The notes under the pieces: generated by a model
Databases searched by the model: none
What the model was told of the DNA's origin: nothing
What the model saw: only the letters and a program-made list of their open reading frames with translations
From: Candidatus Latescibacterota bacterium
GTDB taxonomy: Bacteria; Latescibacterota; MVCY01
Direction: 5' to 3'
Assembly (NCBI GenBank): GCA_030608245.1
Contig: JAUWEO010000015.1
Location: 1-14,814, forward strand
DNA: 14,814 nucleotides
Made by a program: the position numbers and the translations under genes
Shown here: positions 13,949 through 14,814 of the stretch, one piece after another
How positions within the stretch are numbered: the stretch's first letter is position 1
How the letters are laid out: every line of letters starts with the position of its first letter

Positions 13949-14814
13949 TCGTGAACCTTCTTTATCTCTAATTCTACAATTCGATTCCTTTGGGCTTCAA
14001 TCACCTTAACCTGGAGCTGATCGATGCAGAATGATTCTCCCTTTTGGGGAATTCTGCCGGTTTTGCTGATAACAAATCCGCCCACAGTCTCTACATCCTC
14101 GGCATCAATGGCAGTTCCCAATAGTTGGTTGAACCGCTCTATTTCCATTCGGGCAGAGACTTTTATTGTGTAGCGGTCCGTAAACTCGTATCTCTCTTTT
14201 GGAGTGGGTTGATTTATTACTCTGCCCACCACCTCTTCTAACAGATCGTCTAAGGTGACCACTCCAGCTAAGGCCCCGTATTCGTCCACTACAACGAAGA
14301 GGTGTTTCTTTCGACCTTGGAACTCGGTCAGGAGTAGGCTTAACCTCTTAGTTTCAGGGACAAAGTCGGCCTTTCGGATCGGCAAGGTCCCTTTTTGCTT
14401 TTGACCCTGGCAGGCCAGCAGATCCTTAGCATAGACTATTCCCACGATATTCTCTGTTGAATTCCGATACACCGGAACTCTGGAGTAGCGTCTTTCTTTT
14501 ACCAACTGGCAGGCCTCCCACAGGGGGATATTCTCAGCTAAACTGAAGACCTCGACTCTGGGGGTCATAATCTCTTTCACTGTCGTCTGGTCGAGTTCAA
14601 GGATGTGGGTGATGGTCTCTTTCTCAAACCCTGCTACTACTCCGTTGCTATGTCCCAGAGTTATCATCGTCTTTAACTCATCCTCAGTGAGCCTGGCAGT
14701 CTTCCGTTCTTCAGGATAGATAAGACTCGTCAGTGCCCTCAAGGCTTCCCGCAGTGGGAATATAGCTATTGAAAACAGATAAAGAGGCAAAGCTGCTTTT
14801 TTTGCCACTTTTTC
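13945..14814 (-). CDS. CNNM/HlyC-type CBS transporter, N-terminus cut by the window edge
   Basis: This is the C-terminal 289 residues of a CNNM-family protein. The frame is open to the right edge. A GTG at 14808 could be read as a start but has no good ribosome site, and the sequence before it continues in frame, so the gene almost certainly begins outside the window. Counting from that GTG, residues 6-30 are the end of the DUF21 membrane region. LTEDELKTMITLGHSNGVV (40-58) is the linker. IMTPRVEVFSL (80-90) opens a CBS pair running to about 195 (VTLDDLLEEVVG). Residues 207-285 are the CorC/HlyC domain (ETVGGFVISKTGRIPQKGE). Hence, unlike its downstream paralogue, it has the full set of domains. 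It is probably an inner-membrane cation-efflux protein. Confidence 0.92.
   Translation of the reverse strand, partial: EKVAKKAALPLYLFSIAIFPLREALRALTSLIYPEERKTARLTEDELKTMITLGHSNGVVAGFEKETITHILELDQTTVKEIMTPRVEVFSLAENIPLWEACQLVKERRYSRVPVYRNSTENIVGIVYAKDLLACQGQKQKGTLPIRKADFVPETKRLSLLLTEFQGRKKHLFVVVDEYGALAGVVTLDDLLEEVVGRVINQPTPKERYEFTDRYTIKVSARMEIERFNQLLGTAIDAEDVETVGGFVISKTGRIPQKGESFCIDQLQVKVIEAQRNRIVELEIKKVHE

Overview
The window comes from a bacterial chromosome. It carries fused SecDF, PdxJ, D-aminoacyl-tRNA deacylase, two bacterial tRNAs, sigma70-like promoters and strong Shine-Dalgarno sequences. PdxJ (the DXP-dependent vitamin B6 route) and a fused SecDF fit a Gram-negative-type or deep-branching uncultured lineage. 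Two genes, an EndoQ-like PHP nuclease and a DUF1464 ASKHA protein, belong to families best known from archaea. I cannot assign a phylum from the sequence alone.

Left part (1-1470, + strand). This holds the 3' part of an unrecognised basic protein, then a 364-base gap with a structured stretch and a clear rho-independent terminator. A possible 38-codon leader ORF is joined by a TGATG overlap to a 70-residue excisionase-type helix-turn-helix protein. Next come tRNA-Arg(TCT) and tRNA-His(GTG). They are driven by a near-consensus promoter (TTGACA, 17 bases, TATACT) whose -35 box overlaps the stop codon of the helix-turn-helix gene. A strong GC hairpin separates the tRNAs from the converging secDF gene.

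Right part (1566-14814, all - strand). In the direction of transcription the order is: a CNNM/HlyC-type membrane protein (cut by the right edge), a second CNNM paralogue lacking the C-terminal domain, a radical SAM/SPASM protein, a DUF1464 protein, ribulokinase (araB), an exported seven-bladed beta-propeller protein, dtd, an EndoQ-like nuclease, pdxJ and secDF. Several junctions overlap: ATGA between the two CNNM genes, TAATG between the radical SAM gene and DUF1464, 35 bases between the propeller gene and dtd, and 8 bases between dtd and the nuclease. These suggest at least three translationally coupled blocks. pdxJ has its own promoter candidate. Degenerate palindromic repeats lie in the gaps on both sides of it.

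Most of this is housekeeping: export, cofactor synthesis, tRNA proofreading, DNA repair and ion transport. The less ordinary parts are the tightly coupled radical SAM/SPASM-DUF1464 pair followed by an orphan ribulokinase; the nuclease whose last five residues (QMNLF) look like a sliding-clamp binding motif; the intergenic palindromes; and the structured region before the helix-turn-helix gene. No CRISPR array, insertion sequence or classical defence system is visible.
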